Assembly (NCBI GenBank): GCA_016744995.1 | Contig: JADGDG010000005.1 | Span: forward strand, 62,001-126,000 | From: Gammaproteobacteria bacterium | Lineage (GTDB): Bacteria; Pseudomonadota; Gammaproteobacteria; GRL18 | Length of the DNA stretch: 64,000 nucleotides | Direction: 5' to 3' | Part shown: in pieces, positions 18,382 through 28,583 of the stretch | How the letters are laid out: each line of letters begins with the position of its first letter | How positions within the stretch are numbered: the stretch's first letter is position 1 | Notes under the pieces: model-generated | The model's input: the letters and a program-made list of their open reading frames with translations, nothing else | Databases searched by the model: none | Told to the model about the DNA's origin: nothing | Program-made: the position numbers and the translations under genes

Positions 18382-19680
18382 ATGGCTCATAGAAAAGAAA
18401 CAATTGTTATCATTGATGATATGCCTAAAAAATTAGCTTATGCCAGGCAAGATGCTGAAAGGTTCAGAAAATACGCTGATAAAGCTGATCAGGAAAAAAA
18501 ACAGTTTCTTGCAAATATGAGTCATGAAATACGTACCCCGATGAATGCAATTATTGGTTTTACAGAACTTGGCATACAAGAGTCTGAAAAAAATATCGAA
18601 TATTTAAAAATAGTCCAAAGTTCATCGCAACACTTGCTTGAGCTTATCAATAATATTTTTGACATATCCAAAGTGGAAGCTGGAGAGTTTGAACTGGAAT
18701 CTACGGTATTTAGTTTGCATCTTATTCTTAAAGAGATAAATAAAACAGCTAAAATCTTAGCGGAAAATAAAGATATAGAAATTAAGATATTGTATCAATT
18801 TGATTCGAATTTATTAATTAAGGGTGATCCATTAAGGACAAAAAAAATTTTAACTAACCTGATTGCAAATGCAATTAAATTTACTGAAAAAGGTGAAGTA
18901 AGCTTAAAGGTTGAGCTGATTGAGCAATTTGAAAGTAGAGATAAAACAGAGTCAAAAATACAATTACTATTTGAAATAAAAGATACAGGGATTGGTATAA
19001 GTTCTGAGCAACAAAAGCATTTGTTTAATAATTTTTTTCAGGCAGACTCTGGTACAAGTAGAAAATATGGAGGGACGGGTTTAGGTTTGGCAATAAGCAA
19101 ACAGCTCATTGATAAAATGGGTGGTCAGATCAATGTGGAAAGTGAACCTGGAAAAGGTAGTACGTTTAAATTGATATTGAATTTTGATGTATCAAGCGAA
19201 TTTGAAAAAAAAGCTTATGATAAGTTAAGTCGGTCTGAAAATACACTCTATCAATTGTCAGATGAGGATGTTAAAACAATTCTTTTGGTAGAAGATAATG
19301 CTGTTAATTTAGTATTGGCTCAAACCTTATTAGAAAGCTCGGGTTATATTGTGGATTCGGCATTAAATGGTCAGGAAGCAATTGAAATGACAGGAAAGAA
19401 AAAATATGATTGTGTTCTAATGGATATAAATATGCCTGTTATGGATGGTTTTGAAGCAACAAAAATTATTCGGCGACAGAATTCGAGTGAGGATTTACCT
19501 ATTATTGCAATGACGGCCAGCGTTCTCAGCGGAGCTAAAGAACAATGTTTGACTTCAGGTATGAATGACTATATCAGTAAACCAATTGATATAAAAAAAC
19601 TTAATAAATTGCTGTCAAAATGGATGAATTATAAGATTGTACCATTATCTACCAATGATAAAAAAATTATAAATGAGTAG
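18382..19680 (+). CDS. Hybrid histidine kinase without a sensor domain (HisKA-HATPase-REC)
   Basis: 432 residues. A short helical lead is followed by HisKA with the phospho-His in NMSHEIRTPMNAIIG (about residue 50), the N-box LTNLIANAIKF, G boxes DTGIGI and GGTGLGLAI, and a receiver domain with Asp in VLMDINMPVMDG (about residue 350). There is no membrane segment and no PAS/GAF domain. The first residues (ETIVIIDDMPKKL) resemble the opening of a receiver domain that stops at once, so the original N-terminus may have been lost; an IS remnant lies 160 bases upstream. It could still act as a soluble kinase. Confidence 0.85.
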   Translation: MAHRKETIVIIDDMPKKLAYARQDAERFRKYADKADQEKKQFLANMSHEIRTPMNAIIGFTELGIQESEKNIEYLKIVQSSSQHLLELINNIFDISKVEAGEFELESTVFSLHLILKEINKTAKILAENKDIEIKILYQFDSNLLIKGDPLRTKKILTNLIANAIKFTEKGEVSLKVELIEQFESRDKTESKIQLLFEIKDTGIGISSEQQKHLFNNFFQADSGTSRKYGGTGLGLAISKQLIDKMGGQINVESEPGKGSTFKLILNFDVSSEFEKKAYDKLSRSENTLYQLSDEDVKTILLVEDNAVNLVLAQTLLESSGYIVDSALNGQEAIEMTGKKKYDCVLMDINMPVMDGFEATKIIRRQNSSEDLPIIAMTASVLSGAKEQCLTSGMNDYISKPIDIKKLNKLLSKWMNYKIVPLSTNDKKIINE

Positions 19681-20175
19681 GCATCATTGAGGATATCTCT
19701 GGAGCTGAATAATTTATTATCCTTCAATGTTAATGTGGCAGTGAAGTGATTTAATAATGAAAATTTGTATTACAAAATCTGATCTCAGACTATGATACTG
19801 ATGCAACCACTCTTCTAAAGAAAATACTTAAGGATGTTAGTGATGGACCACTGCATTATCGACTGCTAAAAATTAACAACACCTGTACGATAAATAATGG
19901 ATATTATTTATCGTAGACCTATTTAAGTGGTTGAAATACAAGGGTTTAATTGCTTATTCTTCAAAATATAAGCTTTTTGTTTTATTTTGTAAATATATTT
20001 CAAATTACTGCGAAAAGGTTTTTATGAGCTATCGGTTAAATATTGCTATAGTCCCGTTGTTCAATTTACCGAGAACTGCTGTGTTGGAGGATGGCCTTTA
20101 CTCTCTATTTCATTGGCTTTATAATTACTGATTGTCTGATGAGCACATATTAATCTAAGCACTCAGGAAATGTCA
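19681..20175. other. Non-coding gap, possible HPt-tail remnant
   Basis: 495 bases. Positions 19764-19916 read, without a start codon, as LISDYDTDATTLLKKILKDV and onward to a stop, which resembles the helical tail that often follows HPt domains (L..D.DTDA...L). This may be decayed sequence from the end of the neighbouring hybrid kinase. The longer open frame at 19931-20131 has no coding character. No promoter could be assigned. Confidence 0.35.
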
Positions 20176-20880
20176 ATGGCAGTTAATTTAACTGATTTTT
20201 TCAAGGGAATGAGTCTTCTGTATGCAGAAGACGAAATAGTCTCACGTGTATTGTATGAAGACTATTTTAGAGATTATTTCAATACCATCTATGTTGCTAA
20301 AGATGGTCAGGAGGCCCTGGAGCTGTATAACGAAAAAAAACCAGATATACTTTTCTTAGATATTAATATGCCGATACTAAACGGCTTAGACGTTTGTAAA
20401 GCCATTCGAATTGATGATAAAAAAACAAAAATAATTCTGCTTACAGCCCGAACCGACAAACAAGCCTTGTTTGAGGCAATTGAATTAGGTCTGACTACGT
20501 ATCTTGAGAAACCAGTTAGGAGAGAACAACTAAAAGAAGCACTATTTAAACTTTCTCAAGAAATTGGTGAATCCAGTAAGATTTTATTGCGACATAGCAA
20601 TGAATTTTCTTATTTTTGGGACACGCATAAACGAGAGTTGTTTTGTAACTCTGATGTTGTTTCACTAACAAAAAAAGAAAAACTTTTTCTGGAACTTCTC
20701 GTAACAACTCACCATGATAAAATTGATTACGAACAAATTTATAGCATTGTCTGGTTTGAAGATTATAATTCTGAAAACTATAGTGAGTTATCCATTAAAA
20801 GTCTTATCAAAAAGCTCCGCACGAAACTTCCATCTGGCATGATAAAAAATGCCTATGGAGAGGGCTATTATTTAGCATAG
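20176..20880 (+). CDS. OmpR-like response regulator
   Basis: 234 residues from the ATG at 20176, eight bases after CAGGA; the ATG at 20170 sits too close to it. The receiver domain has the acidic pair in LLYAEDE, phospho-Asp in ILFLDINMPILNG, Thr in LLTART and Lys in YLEKPVRR. The C-terminal winged helix (LTKKEKLFLELL ... KSLIKKLRTKLP ... AYGEGYYL) is of the Trans_reg_C type. It probably regulates transcription in response to a kinase that may be the hybrid kinase upstream; no target is suggested by the sequence. Confidence 0.86.
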   Translation: MAVNLTDFFKGMSLLYAEDEIVSRVLYEDYFRDYFNTIYVAKDGQEALELYNEKKPDILFLDINMPILNGLDVCKAIRIDDKKTKIILLTARTDKQALFEAIELGLTTYLEKPVRREQLKEALFKLSQEIGESSKILLRHSNEFSYFWDTHKRELFCNSDVVSLTKKEKLFLELLVTTHHDKIDYEQIYSIVWFEDYNSENYSELSIKSLIKKLRTKLPSGMIKNAYGEGYYLA

Positions 20881-21017
20881 CAATCATAATAATTATTACA
20901 CTACTCTCTTTATTATAAAATTAAAGAAAATGTGATTAAATTCACGCAGGTTCACTTTTAAGTCTCTATTCCTCTTTATAATTCTATTTAAGATTATTAA
21001 TTAATAGGATTATTCTA

Positions 21018-21857
21018 ATGAAAAATAAAATTATCAGATTATTTGTTCTTATTTTGCCTCTTTTTTATCTTACACAGATAACCTATGCAAATCCTCAGAA
21101 ATCAAAAACATCAGCCGAATTAATTGACATAGCTGGTCAACAGAGCATGTTGGTACATCAGGTGCTTGTTTCGTATGCACAGATTGGCCAGGTTCAAAGT
21201 TATGGAGATCCAGTCAATACAAGAAAGGTTGCTATCTATAAATTTGAAAAAAATCTTGAAATATTAAAGTCAGATAAAAAACTTATTATTCAGGTGGAGA
21301 ATATGCAATCTCTATGGAATAAATTAAAAAGTATTGCTCTGGCCCCAGTGAAAAAAACAAAGATGGTCAAATTAATTGGATTTAACGAGGGGATTGTAGA
21401 ACTTTCTAATGAAATGATTTCTGAATTAGTGGCTGGCGGTGCTGATCATATTGTTAATATCTCTGGACAACAAGGGATGCTCAGTCAGCGTATAGCCCTA
21501 TTTATGCTAATGGAAAATTGGGGATTTGATGATGAAAATTATACGCAAAAAATGCAGCTCAGCCTGGATCAGTTTTATAAAAACTTTAATTTATTAACAG
21601 CATATAAAAACAATACATCACAAATTTCCAAATCTTTAAAATCACAAAAAAAGGATTTTATTGCTTTAATGAGTATCGTGTATGATGGTAAAAGTGAAGC
21701 TGATTATTCATCTGGAGTATCTCGCTATACAGCACAAATACTTCGTAAATCTAAAAAAACAGTCAAATTATATGTCAAGCTAGATAATATTCAATCTCAA
21801 ATAGGAATTAATGGATTGAATAAATCAGAGCAGAAAATTGCAAAATCAGGCAATTAA
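21018..21857 (+). CDS. Secreted PilJ-type (type IV pili chemotaxis transducer N-terminal) domain protein
   Basis: 279 residues. A signal peptide ends near TYANPQ. Two copies of the PilJ-type helical motif follow: ELIDIAGQQSMLVHQVL (about residue 36) and HIVNISGQQGMLSQRIALFM (about 145). This domain occurs at the periplasmic end of PilJ and of NarX-like sensors; here it stands alone, with no membrane anchor or signalling domain. It may therefore be a periplasmic binding or adaptor protein. No partner gene is obvious; the neighbours are a response regulator and a methyltransferase. Confidence 0.78.
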   Translation: MKNKIIRLFVLILPLFYLTQITYANPQKSKTSAELIDIAGQQSMLVHQVLVSYAQIGQVQSYGDPVNTRKVAIYKFEKNLEILKSDKKLIIQVENMQSLWNKLKSIALAPVKKTKMVKLIGFNEGIVELSNEMISELVAGGADHIVNISGQQGMLSQRIALFMLMENWGFDDENYTQKMQLSLDQFYKNFNLLTAYKNNTSQISKSLKSQKKDFIALMSIVYDGKSEADYSSGVSRYTAQILRKSKKTVKLYVKLDNIQSQIGINGLNKSEQKIAKSGN

Positions 21858-21985
21858 CTACATCTAAATTCATCCATTATTATTTCAGCTCTGGGAGTTT
21901 AATTTATTGTTTTCATTAGAAAACTTTCCTGAATCTAAAGTTTAAGATAAAACTTTATGAAGATGCATTGAGCCTGCTAGTTAAA

Positions 21986-22678
21986 TTATTTGCTAAAACT
22001 AAGAAAATAATTTTGTTCAAGTATATTGTGATCATTGAGCAATTTAAAACCTGCTGATTCAACTTCTTCAATAACCTTTGTTTTATGTGCTCTTACATGT
22101 CCCATGACCCATGAAGAGCTGATTTTTGGATCACGCTTAAAATCAATGATAACCAGTTTTCCTCCTGGTACTAATGCTTGATAAATAGATTTTAGAGTAG
22201 TGAGTGGATATTCAAAATGATGATAAGTATTACTAATAAAAGCCAGCTCAATGGAATCTTGGGCAAGTCCAATTTCTTTTTGGCTGTTGATATGCCCAAT
22301 TACATTTTTTAGATCTTGTTTTTTTGCCCGCTTTTCAATATTTGTAACAAAATCAGTAGAGATATCAACGGCATAGACAAGACCTTTTTTACCCACCTTT
22401 TGTGCAAAGGGGATGGTATACAAACCAGTGCCCGCACCAATATCAGCGATTCTTATTCCTGGTTTAATATTCAGTGTTTGTATAATTATATCTTTTTTGT
22501 CAAAGACTTCTCTGCCGGGACTTTCAAAGGTACTGAGCCATTGAGAAAATTCAGCATCATAATAATAGTCGTTAATGCCAGGTTGAACATTTTTTTCCTC
22601 AGCTTGACTGTTGTTTATGATAAATGAGAAGAGTATGCAGAGTAATATTGCCAGTTGATGACCAGGTTTAGAGTTCAT
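21986..22678 (-). CDS. Exported class I SAM-dependent methyltransferase
   Basis: 230 residues. The N-terminus is a signal peptide (basic start, core ILLCILFSFIINN, cleavage near SQAEE). The Rossmann SAM-binding motif is IRIADIGAGTGLYTIPFA, with a second acidic residue in VYAVDIS and post-motif ISNTYHHFEYP. The fold resembles UbiE/Methyltransf_11 proteins. An exported SAM enzyme is odd because SAM is cytoplasmic; relatives with the same plan are found in other proteobacteria. Substrate is unknown. It is transcribed against its neighbours. Confidence 0.82.
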   Translation of the reverse strand: MNSKPGHQLAILLCILFSFIINNSQAEEKNVQPGINDYYYDAEFSQWLSTFESPGREVFDKKDIIIQTLNIKPGIRIADIGAGTGLYTIPFAQKVGKKGLVYAVDISTDFVTNIEKRAKKQDLKNVIGHINSQKEIGLAQDSIELAFISNTYHHFEYPLTTLKSIYQALVPGGKLVIIDFKRDPKISSSWVMGHVRAHKTKVIEEVESAGFKLLNDHNILEQNYFLSFSK

Positions 22679-22820
22679 ATTTTTTCTCTATATGCATTTA
22701 ATGTATTAAACTACTTTATATACTATAACAAGAACATCATAGAGAAAATACGATCAGTATAGTCCAGATATGGAATAAATAGTGTTGTTCTATTAAGATT
22801 GATTAAAAAGGGTGATTAAT

Positions 22821-23135
22821 ATGCAAAGAGCTAGATTTTCAATGGGTGAAATAATTCATCATAAACTTTTTAATTACCGTGGTGTTATCTTTGATGTTGA
22901 TGATTCAATGCAATTATCGGATGAGTGGTATGAGCAAGTGGCAAAATCAAATCCACCCAGAGATAAGCCCTGGTATCACGTTATGGTGGATAATCAGTTT
23001 CATACGACCTATGTTGCAGAGCAGAATCTGGAAGTCGATAATAACCATAGTCCCATTGTACATCCTTTTATTGATGCATACTTTGCTCAGATAAAAGATG
23101 GGCATTATATTTTAAAGTCCAGAAATATTAATTGA
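22821..23135 (+). CDS. hspQ: HspQ-family heat shock / hemimethylated-DNA-binding protein
   Basis: 104 residues from the ATG at 22821, eight bases after AAGGG; a GTG at 22812 is inside that ribosome binding site. The family pattern is clear: FSMGEIIHHKLFNYRGVIFD, DEWYEQVAKSNPPRDKPWYH and HTTYVAEQNLE. In E. coli HspQ (YccV) binds hemimethylated DNA and modulates Lon-dependent proteolysis. It stands alone with its own leader. Confidence 0.9.
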   Translation: MQRARFSMGEIIHHKLFNYRGVIFDVDDSMQLSDEWYEQVAKSNPPRDKPWYHVMVDNQFHTTYVAEQNLEVDNNHSPIVHPFIDAYFAQIKDGHYILKSRNIN

Positions 23136-24244
23136 TACCCACCCATAAATAGTTGTCATGACAAATGACCTTGACGTGACAACCAATTAAGTCTTTGATT
23201 TTAAGTAGTTTGTTGTCTTTAAAAACATCTGTTTGGTATTAATTATCAGGCACTAACTTATCATAGACAAAACAGCATAAGAAATTAATTTCAAAAATGT
23301 AGTAATCATTAAAATAGTTTTTTTCATGGCTATATCTCTTTTTTTGCAAATATCCTCTGTATTAACAAAATACATAAGTCAAAATAAGACTCCTCTTCAT
23401 TTACATCCTATTATTTTTTATTTATGTAATTGACTGACATCATAATAGTCTAATATTAAATTTAAAATCAAAAAAAGTAGCGGTGCTTATTATATAAAAA
23501 CAGACAAATTAACCTTGACTCATTTATGCGCAAAAACATATATTGGTGAATTATAAAAAGAAATTGGTTGAGCATCTGGACGGGGGGTGTTGAATTGTAA
23601 AGAGGTAGAGTGCTCCATGAAATTTTATAAATTTATTGATGTGCTTTATAGTTTCCATTTAGTACAGAAGTGTAAACTCACTTTAATAGATTAAATTTTT
23701 TATGTGTTTCTGTTTTATTAGCAGTATGACTACAAAGATATTAAATTTTATTTCATAGTAGAAAACACGGGCAATAAATGCAAGTATTCATATGTACGCA
23801 AGTATTGATGCGCATTTATACGTATATATTTTTATTTACTAATGTCGATAAAATAGAACCTTAGTGTTTTGAAATTCTATTTGTTTTTTGGGAAGGGCTT
23901 CTGAAAAATAAGTGTATTAGTTTACCTGAAATGACTGGTAAAGATTGTTCTACAGCATTACTAATCAAACTTGAATACATGAAAAAATGTAAAAAAGATC
24001 CGAAGATATCAATAATTATTAATTAATCTGTATAAAAAAAATCTATTCTTAAGGTACCTTTAGAAGGGTTAAATCGTAAAGTGAACCGGCTTGCCAATAA
24101 GAATTTATGGTTTCTGGAACTACGATATACTTAAAAATGCTTTGTTTTATACAATGGATAAACTTTTAGTATTGGAAAGCACCCACTTATTTTTTAATAA
24201 TAATATAATCAGAATTGCAGTAAAAAATTATTTTAGAGGCTTAT
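23136..24244. other. Long gap with no recognised gene
   Basis: About 1.1 kb, strongly A+T-rich. Short frames such as one ending near 24025 (containing ISLPEMTGKDCSTALLIKLE) have no start or family resemblance. No tRNA, inverted repeat of note, or promoter could be supported. It may be decayed sequence. Confidence 0.4.
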
Positions 24245-25354
24245 ATGTTTTCACTATTAAAAAATAAAAAAAATCTTAAAAAAAGTCAGCAAGAATTAAA
24301 AGAATGCCAATTAAAGTATCATGAAATACAAAAAATATTAAATGATAAAGAATTAGAAAACAAACAATACGAAAAAGAAATTTCTGATTTAAAAGGAAAA
24401 CAAAAACTTTCCATAGGTCTGTTTGAAAACTTTCAAAGATTTGGCAAGTCCCTGGATAATTTTCAGTTTTCTCTTAATACTATGGCGAGTAATCTTAATG
24501 AAGAAAAAGTAGTTGCAGCTAACGCCGCTGAAGTTTCAATGGCTACTCGTGAGAGCATTGATAAAATTGCCATTAGTTTACACAATATGTCAAATGAAAG
24601 CAGGAAAAATTCTGCTGCAGTGAATGGCCTCAATAAACATGCTGATGATATTGGGGGGTTTGTTAAGGTAATTAGAGATATCTCTGAACAAACTAATTTA
24701 TTGGCTTTGAATGCAGCTATTGAGGCAGCAAGGGCTGGTGATCAAGGAAGAGGCTTTGCTGTTGTTGCTGATGAAGTTAGGGGCTTAGCTGAAAGAGCCA
24801 GTATTGCCACTAATGAAATATCTTCATTAGTGGATGTAATACAATCTGATACAGATAAAGCTCAAATTCAGATGAAAAATGTTGCTAACGAATCAGAAAA
24901 TTTTGGCAAGCATGGTGATAAAGCTGTAAATGATATGCATGATCTGCTTAATTTATCACTACAAATGAAAAAAACGATATCAGCAACGGCATTACGAAGT
25001 TTTGTAGAGCTAGCAAAATTAGATCACTTGATTTATAAATTTGAAATTTATAAGGTATTTATGAGCATGAGTGATAAACGAGTATCAGAATTCACCAATC
25101 ACAAACTTTGCCGATTGGGTAAATGGTATTATGAAGGTGACGGGGCTCATTGTTATTCAAAACTACCAGGTTTTAAGCAAATAGAACAACCACACATACG
25201 AACCCATATGGCTGGAATTGATGCTATTAAAGAGTTTAATAATAATAACTTTGAAAAATCACTCACGTTATTAGAAGAAATGGAGAACTCCAGTATTAAG
25301 GTTCTGGCTTTTCTGGAAGAAATGGCTAAAAGTGGAGAAAGTTACCAATCCTGA
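24245..25354 (+). CDS. Soluble chemoreceptor with C-terminal CZB zinc-sensing domain
   Basis: 369 residues without membrane segments. An N-terminal coiled coil (about 1-55) is followed by a short MCP signalling hairpin whose tip reads [20 protein letters not shown] then [18 protein letters not shown] (about 155-190). The C-terminal CZB domain holds the 3His/1Cys zinc set: [25 protein letters not shown] and QPHIRTH. In Helicobacter TlpD and related proteins this domain senses zinc or hypochlorous acid. It should signal to CheA from the cytoplasm. No che genes are in the window. Confidence 0.9.
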   Translation: MFSLLKNKKNLKKSQQELKECQLKYHEIQKILNDKELENKQYEKEISDLKGKQKLSIGLFENFQRFGKSLDNFQFSLNTMASNLNEEKVVAANAAEVSMATRESIDKIAISLHNMSNESRKNSAAVNGLNKHADDIGGFVKVIRDISEQTNLLALNAAIEAARAGDQGRGFAVVADEVRGLAERASIATNEISSLVDVIQSDTDKAQIQMKNVANESENFGKHGDKAVNDMHDLLNLSLQMKKTISATALRSFVELAKLDHLIYKFEIYKVFMSMSDKRVSEFTNHKLCRLGKWYYEGDGAHCYSKLPGFKQIEQPHIRTHMAGIDAIKEFNNNNFEKSLTLLEEMENSSIKVLAFLEEMAKSGESYQS

Positions 25355-25475
25355 ATTTCATTAAATGATAGTTAAAACAAAAGCTTATTACTGTTTTGTC
25401 AATGCAAATAAATTCAGGAGTGATTATAGCTAAAATAAATATATTGACATAATGCATAATAACTGGAAAAAGGAT

Positions 25476-25491
25476 TGTTGGCTTTGCTACA
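25476..25491. promoter_or_regulatory. NifA-type upstream activator site (TGT-N10-ACA) before a two-component operon
   Basis: TGT TGGCTTTGCT ACA. The right half TTTGCTACAA is identical to the half-site upstream of nifE, nifU and nifV in this window. It lies about 157 bases before the sensor-kinase ATG. A clear -24/-12 element was not found downstream; the nearest GG-N10-GT match overlaps the site itself. The 25355-25648 gap holds nothing else recognised. Confidence 0.5.
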
Positions 25492-25648
25492 ATAAATCAA
25501 AACTAATATTTTTAAGCTACCACTGATTATGAGAAAAATAATAATGCTTTCTAATGTCTTTTTATCTGAGTGTTTTCTGCACTATAATAACCAGCATCTT
25601 ATTAAAAAGCTAAATCCCTCCTGATAAGAAAAAAATAGTGGTTGCCTT

Positions 25649-27964
25649 ATGAAACGACAGACGATAGATTATGACAAAAGAGTTGTCTTTATTTCCTTCA
25701 GTGCGATTGTGCTTTCTGTAGCACTAACATTATATGGTTATGTTCTCATGAGTAGAGTCTATGATGTTTCAGATTCATGGTCGGAATATAATGAAGAAGC
25801 CAAAACAGTGTCATACTCATTGAGTCAATTATATGCAAATGTTGGCTATGGCGGGTTTATACACAACCTGAAAAACTATGTATTAAGAGGTGATATCACT
25901 CGTGAGAAATATATAGAAGATAACCTGGAAAACACCTATTATTATCTCGAGATATTGCAAAATCATCACACTAATAAAGATATTTATTCTAAAAGTGCCA
26001 AGATTATTAAAGGTGTTATTGATGAATACAAAGAAAAGTATCAGTTAGCAAGACAACTTGTATCTCAGAACATGTCACCAACTGAAATTGATACGCTGAT
26101 AAAAGTTAATGATAAACCGGCATTAGAGGCTCTGCAAAAGTTATCAACTTATATTTTAAAGTATAGTCAACTCACGGAGAAAAAAATTCAATATCAGATT
26201 AAGACAACAATTCGATATGTTTTATTTGGAAGTCTTATTCTACCCTTAATTATAATTGTTGGCGGAGTTATGATCTCTCTGCTGCGCTCATTATCAAGAA
26301 GCAACTCCCGATTAATCGCAGCAGAAACGTTTTCAGAGGATATGCTTAAAGTTAGTCCTGAACCCATAATTATTTCTGATGAAAATAGAGAGATCATTCT
26401 GATCAATCTGAGAGCTTGTGATTTATTTGGCTATACAGAAGATGAGCTCTTAGGGAAGTCAATTCAGTTGCTTGTTCCACATGAATTTCGCAAAAAACAC
26501 CATGAGCAAATTGATTATTATTTTAAATCTCCCAGAGAAAGGCTCATGTCAGAATTAGGAGAACTAACGGCTATTACGAAAGACAATAACTGTTTTCCAG
26601 TTGAAATTGCATTAAATTATTCAATGCATGAAGGACAAAAAGTAGCAATTTCAGTGATCCGTGACATAACTGAAAGGAAAGAGCGGGAAAGCAAGGTGCA
26701 ATCATTATTGTTTTTTGAACGTCTGCTTTCAGAAATAACAGCAACTTTTGTTAATATTTCTATTGCTGAAGTACCGATAAAAATAAATCAAATGTTAAAA
26801 AAAATCGCCATATTTCTTGAGATTGAATCAGCTTGTATTTATACCTATCAAAAACGGCCAAATAAATTATCATTATCCTATATGTATAATTCATCAAGTA
26901 TGAAAAATTCGAGTCTTTTTGAAACAAATTTGATTCAACCCTGGTTGTTTAAAATATTACAGAGTGATGAATTATTCAATATCACTGATGTGGATCAGTT
27001 AAAGGTTGAAGCGCCAATGGAGTATAAGTATTATTATGGTCGATCATTAAAAACGATATTAATCTTACCCTCAAAAGTCTCAAATGATACTACTTGTGCT
27101 TTAGAACTTTCTACGACAAAGAGCTATTGTTGGAGTGATGAACTGATTTCAAGAGTTAATTTGCTAAGTGATTTTTTTGCCGGTGCGATTAATCGATTAA
27201 TGTCCCATAAAGCCATACAACTGGCGGAAAAGGAAGCTTCTGAAAATCATGAAAAGTTATTACATATTACACGCTTAGATACCATGGGGAAATTTGCATC
27301 GGGTCTGGCCCATGAAATAAATCAGCCACTTGCTGCTATTGTTGGATATACTGAAGCATGTCAAAGGCTAATGGCTGCTAATAATTTGACCTTAGAAAAA
27401 CAACAGGAACTTTTGACTAAAATAAGTAATCAGACAATTCGCGCAGGTGATATAATTTCCAGGCTGCGTCAAATGGTAAAAAAAGAGGTTACTGAATTTA
27501 TAATTTATAATGTCAATGATGTCATCAAAGATTCTGTGAAGCTTATTGATCATGAAATTGCTTTTCATGAAAGTATCTTAGTGTATCAACTTAGCGAAAA
27601 ACTCCCGGAAGTGTATATTGATGTTGTACAGATACAACAAGTAATTCTTAACTTAATACGTAATGCAATTGATGCAATGACTGAATATCAGTCGATAAAA
27701 AAAATCATTAAAATTGAATCAATACTGCAAGGAAAAAATGTAGAAATTATAGTATCAGATACTGGGCCTGGTATTTTAGGATGTGACTCATTAGAAGATA
27801 TTTTTGAACCTTTTTTTGGTAAAAAATCATCTGGATTAGGTATCGGCCTTTCGATATGCAAGAGCATTGTTGAAGCACATGGCGGTCAGATCTGGGCCGA
27901 AAATATTAAATTTCGGTTTGGTGCCAGAATCCATTTTACACTACCGGGCATTTACAATGAATAA
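25649..27964 (+). CDS. Membrane FixL/TtrS-like sensor histidine kinase (PAS-GAF-HisKA-HATPase)
   Basis: 771 residues. Two membrane helices (about 12-32 and 188-210) enclose a helical periplasmic sensor. A PAS domain follows (SPEPIIISDENREIILINL, LLGKSIQLLVPHEF, about 225-345), then a GAF-like region (about 355-525). The kinase core has phospho-His in SGLAHEINQPLAAIVGY, N-box LNLIRNAIDAM and G boxes DTGPGI and GLGIGLSI. No haem-PAS histidine can be assigned, so oxygen sensing is not shown. The stop overlaps the start of the regulator gene by eight bases, which marks the pair as a two-component system. Confidence 0.88.
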   Translation: MKRQTIDYDKRVVFISFSAIVLSVALTLYGYVLMSRVYDVSDSWSEYNEEAKTVSYSLSQLYANVGYGGFIHNLKNYVLRGDITREKYIEDNLENTYYYLEILQNHHTNKDIYSKSAKIIKGVIDEYKEKYQLARQLVSQNMSPTEIDTLIKVNDKPALEALQKLSTYILKYSQLTEKKIQYQIKTTIRYVLFGSLILPLIIIVGGVMISLLRSLSRSNSRLIAAETFSEDMLKVSPEPIIISDENREIILINLRACDLFGYTEDELLGKSIQLLVPHEFRKKHHEQIDYYFKSPRERLMSELGELTAITKDNNCFPVEIALNYSMHEGQKVAISVIRDITERKERESKVQSLLFFERLLSEITATFVNISIAEVPIKINQMLKKIAIFLEIESACIYTYQKRPNKLSLSYMYNSSSMKNSSLFETNLIQPWLFKILQSDELFNITDVDQLKVEAPMEYKYYYGRSLKTILILPSKVSNDTTCALELSTTKSYCWSDELISRVNLLSDFFAGAINRLMSHKAIQLAEKEASENHEKLLHITRLDTMGKFASGLAHEINQPLAAIVGYTEACQRLMAANNLTLEKQQELLTKISNQTIRAGDIISRLRQMVKKEVTEFIIYNVNDVIKDSVKLIDHEIAFHESILVYQLSEKLPEVYIDVVQIQQVILNLIRNAIDAMTEYQSIKKIIKIESILQGKNVEIIVSDTGPGILGCDSLEDIFEPFFGKKSSGLGIGLSICKSIVEAHGGQIWAENIKFRFGARIHFTLPGIYNE

Positions 27965-28583
27965 ATTTATAAATCTTGAACAGACAGTTTATGTTGTTGA
28001 TGATGATGATGCTCTAAGAGATTCAATAAAAGAATTATTAGAGTCTGTTAATTTAAAAACTAAGTTGTTTTGTTCAGCGGTTGATTTTTTATCATATTAT
28101 CAGGATGACTATCCTGGATGTTTAGTTTTAGATATTAGATTAGCTAAAATGAGCGGCCTGGTACTGCAGCGAGTTTTAAATGAAAAGAAATCTAAAATTC
28201 CAATTGTTATTATTACTGGTCATGCTGATGTTACTCTTGCTGTTGATGTGATGAAAGCCGGTGCTATCGATATTTTACAAAAACCTTATCAAGCTCAAGT
28301 TTTGCTTGATGCTGTCAATAATGCATTACTCGTTGATGATTTACGTCGCTCAGAAATTGATAAAAAACTAATTTATAAACGATCATTTAATTTGTTAACG
28401 GAGAGACAAAAAGAAGTTTTAGTTTATTTATTGAAGGGAATGACCAGTAAAATGATTGCTAAGGAACTATCAATAAGTCACAGGACTATTGAAACACATC
28501 GAAAAAATATACTGGCTAAATTTTCTGCTAATTCCATGTCTGAATTAATAACACAAAAGCTATTTATTGATGAAGATAGTTGA
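27957..28583 (+). CDS. FixJ-family response regulator
   Basis: 208 residues from the ATG at 27957, the usual FixJ length; a longer frame from 27867 is unlikely because it lies deep inside the kinase gene. Receiver domain: VYVVDDDDALRDSI, phospho-Asp in CLVLDIRLAKMSG, IVIITGHADV and the DILQKPYQ lysine. A LuxR-type helix-turn-helix follows (LTERQKEVLVYLLKGMTSKM, SISHRTIETHRKNI). It would activate transcription when phosphorylated by the overlapping kinase. The downstream peroxidase operon is a possible target; this is inference from position. Confidence 0.92.
   Translation: MNKFINLEQTVYVVDDDDALRDSIKELLESVNLKTKLFCSAVDFLSYYQDDYPGCLVLDIRLAKMSGLVLQRVLNEKKSKIPIVIITGHADVTLAVDVMKAGAIDILQKPYQAQVLLDAVNNALLVDDLRRSEIDKKLIYKRSFNLLTERQKEVLVYLLKGMTSKMIAKELSISHRTIETHRKNILAKFSANSMSELITQKLFIDEDS

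Noticed and set aside
19931..20131. 66-codon open frame between kinase and response regulator
   Set aside because: No ribosome binding site, no family resemblance and a composition like the surrounding non-coding sequence.
23136..24244. Search for a small RNA, CRISPR or tRNA in the long gap
   Set aside because: No regular repeats, cloverleaf or promoter-terminator pair could be recognised by eye.
27867..27956. Longer N-terminus for the FixJ-like regulator
   Set aside because: It would lie inside the kinase ATP-binding domain coding region; the ATG overlapping the kinase stop gives the normal FixJ length.
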